From the NCBI GenBank assembly GCA_903903935.1, contig CAIVAX010000260.1, positions 1 through 6,478 on the forward strand: DNA of 6,478 nt, read 5' to 3'. Position 1 is the first letter of the stretch. Every line of letters starts with the position of its first letter. Below are positions 5,896 to 6,478 of the stretch, in pieces. The notes beneath the pieces were generated by a model that worked only from the letters and a program-made list of their open reading frames with translations, ran no database searches and had not been told where the DNA came from. Source of the DNA: an uncultured Hyphomicrobiales bacterium. Lineage in GTDB: Bacteria; Pseudomonadota; Alphaproteobacteria; Rhizobiales; Beijerinckiaceae. The translations under genes were made by a program, and so were the position numbers.

Positions 5896-6478
5896 TTATG
5901 TTTTCGACGCAGTATTTGCTGCCACTGTGTCGTCAGTCTCGACATAACGCGGGAAAATGGGTTTGGGTGCTGGCAAAGCAAGCCCCGCTTGCAAGGCATG
6001 CGCAGCGGCCACATGTTCAAATTGCCGCGCGCTCTGTGCTTGGCCCAGAAGATCAAGTAAATTGGCACATGCCATGGGCACAACTGGCTGGGCCATGATT
6101 GCGACCTTGCGCAGAACTTCGGCGGTGACATAGAGAATGGTCTGCATGCGGGCCGGATCACTCTTGGCTTTTTTCCAAGGCTCTTCATTGGCAAAATAGC
6201 GATTGGCCTCGGCCACCACACGCCAGATTTCGGCGAGCATGAGATGCAGAGCATAATCTTGCATCACCTCTGCAACTTTGCCTGACATATTTTGCGCCAG
6301 CTCTAGAATAGCGCGATCCTCAGCCGTCAACTCCCCCGGAGTTGGAACAGATCCTGCGCAATTTTTGGCGATCATTGAGAGAGATCTTTGCGCCAGATTA
6401 CCCAGATCATTGGCCAGATCCGCATTCATTCTGGCGACAATCGCCTCATGTGAATAATTCCCATCCTGTCCGAAGGGA
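5896..6478 (-). CDS. metG: Methionyl-tRNA synthetase, C-terminal part
   Basis: The last 193 residues of MetRS, which charges tRNA-Met and initiator tRNA with methionine. The frame is open to the right edge, so the catalytic domain, with HIGH and KMSKS signatures, lies outside. Reading in from the edge, PFGQDGNYSHEAIVARMN and ADLANDLGNLAQRSLSM are the typical MetRS stretch following the catalytic core. The rest is the all-helical anticodon-binding domain, with LHLMLAEIWRVVAEANRYF, EPWKKAK, and the tail PIFPRYVE. It ends about 20 residues after that and lacks the C-terminal EMAP/OB-fold tRNA-binding domain of E. coli MetRS, as is usual for short alphaproteobacterial forms. An ATG at 6429 is an internal methionine, not the start. 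It is the upstream gene of the tatD-hydrolase operon. Upstream neighbours in relatives are often tmk and holB, which cannot be checked here. Confidence 0.96.
   Translation of the reverse strand, partial: PFGQDGNYSHEAIVARMNADLANDLGNLAQRSLSMIAKNCAGSVPTPGELTAEDRAILELAQNMSGKVAEVMQDYALHLMLAEIWRVVAEANRYFANEEPWKKAKSDPARMQTILYVTAEVLRKVAIMAQPVVPMACANLLDLLGQAQSARQFEHVAAAHALQAGLALPAPKPIFPRYVETDDTVAANTASKT

Noticed and set aside
5880..6254. Upstream extension of the tatD frame by about 125 codons
   Set aside because: It lies inside metG in another frame, and TatD proteins start at the MLIDTHCHLD segment. The ATG at 5879 is the right start.
1..6478. CRISPR, insertion sequence, tRNA or phage signals
   Set aside because: I saw no regularly spaced repeats, transposase motifs, cloverleaf-like sequences or phage genes on either strand.

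Overview
The window looks like ordinary chromosomal DNA from an alphaproteobacterium, most likely a member of the Hyphomicrobiales (Rhizobiales) with moderate GC. This rests on three things: hflX next to mazG, a two-domain cold-shock protein with a basic, Pro/Arg-rich N-terminus, and a metG-tatD-metallohydrolase cluster. It also carries an unaccompanied tripartite tricarboxylate transporter (TTT) binding protein. I see no mobile element, CRISPR array, tRNA or rRNA.

Layout. On the + strand, 1-1068 is the 3' three quarters of hflX, a ribosome-associated GTPase whose start lies left of the window. Everything else is on the - strand. mazG (1065-1898) converges on hflX and the two stop codons overlap. 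Upstream of it, behind a strong intrinsic terminator (1931-1960), is a gene for a tandem cold-shock-domain protein (1983-2660). A 488-base non-coding stretch (2661-3148) follows. It holds the cold-shock leader, with a compact predicted three-way-junction RNA fold at 2743-2789, some short repeats, and a two-hairpin palindrome (3094-3132) just after the next gene. That gene (3149-4177) encodes an exported TctC/Bug-type binding protein. It has a 16-base palindrome (4204-4219) in its upstream region and no TctA or TctB membrane gene beside it.

From 4282 to the right edge is a tight operon read right to left: metG (3' end only), tatD, then a PhnP-like metallo-beta-lactamase-fold hydrolase. The metG-tatD gap is 16 nt, and tatD and the hydrolase overlap by 4 nt (ATGA).

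Functionally these are mostly housekeeping and stress genes: ribosome rescue (HflX), clean-up of NTPs (MazG), RNA chaperoning in the cold (CSP), methionyl-tRNA charging (MetRS), a TatD metal-dependent nuclease, and a metal-dependent phosphodiesterase-like enzyme. I found no clear new multi-gene system. The least explained items are the structured cold-shock leader and the orphan binding protein with its palindromic upstream region.
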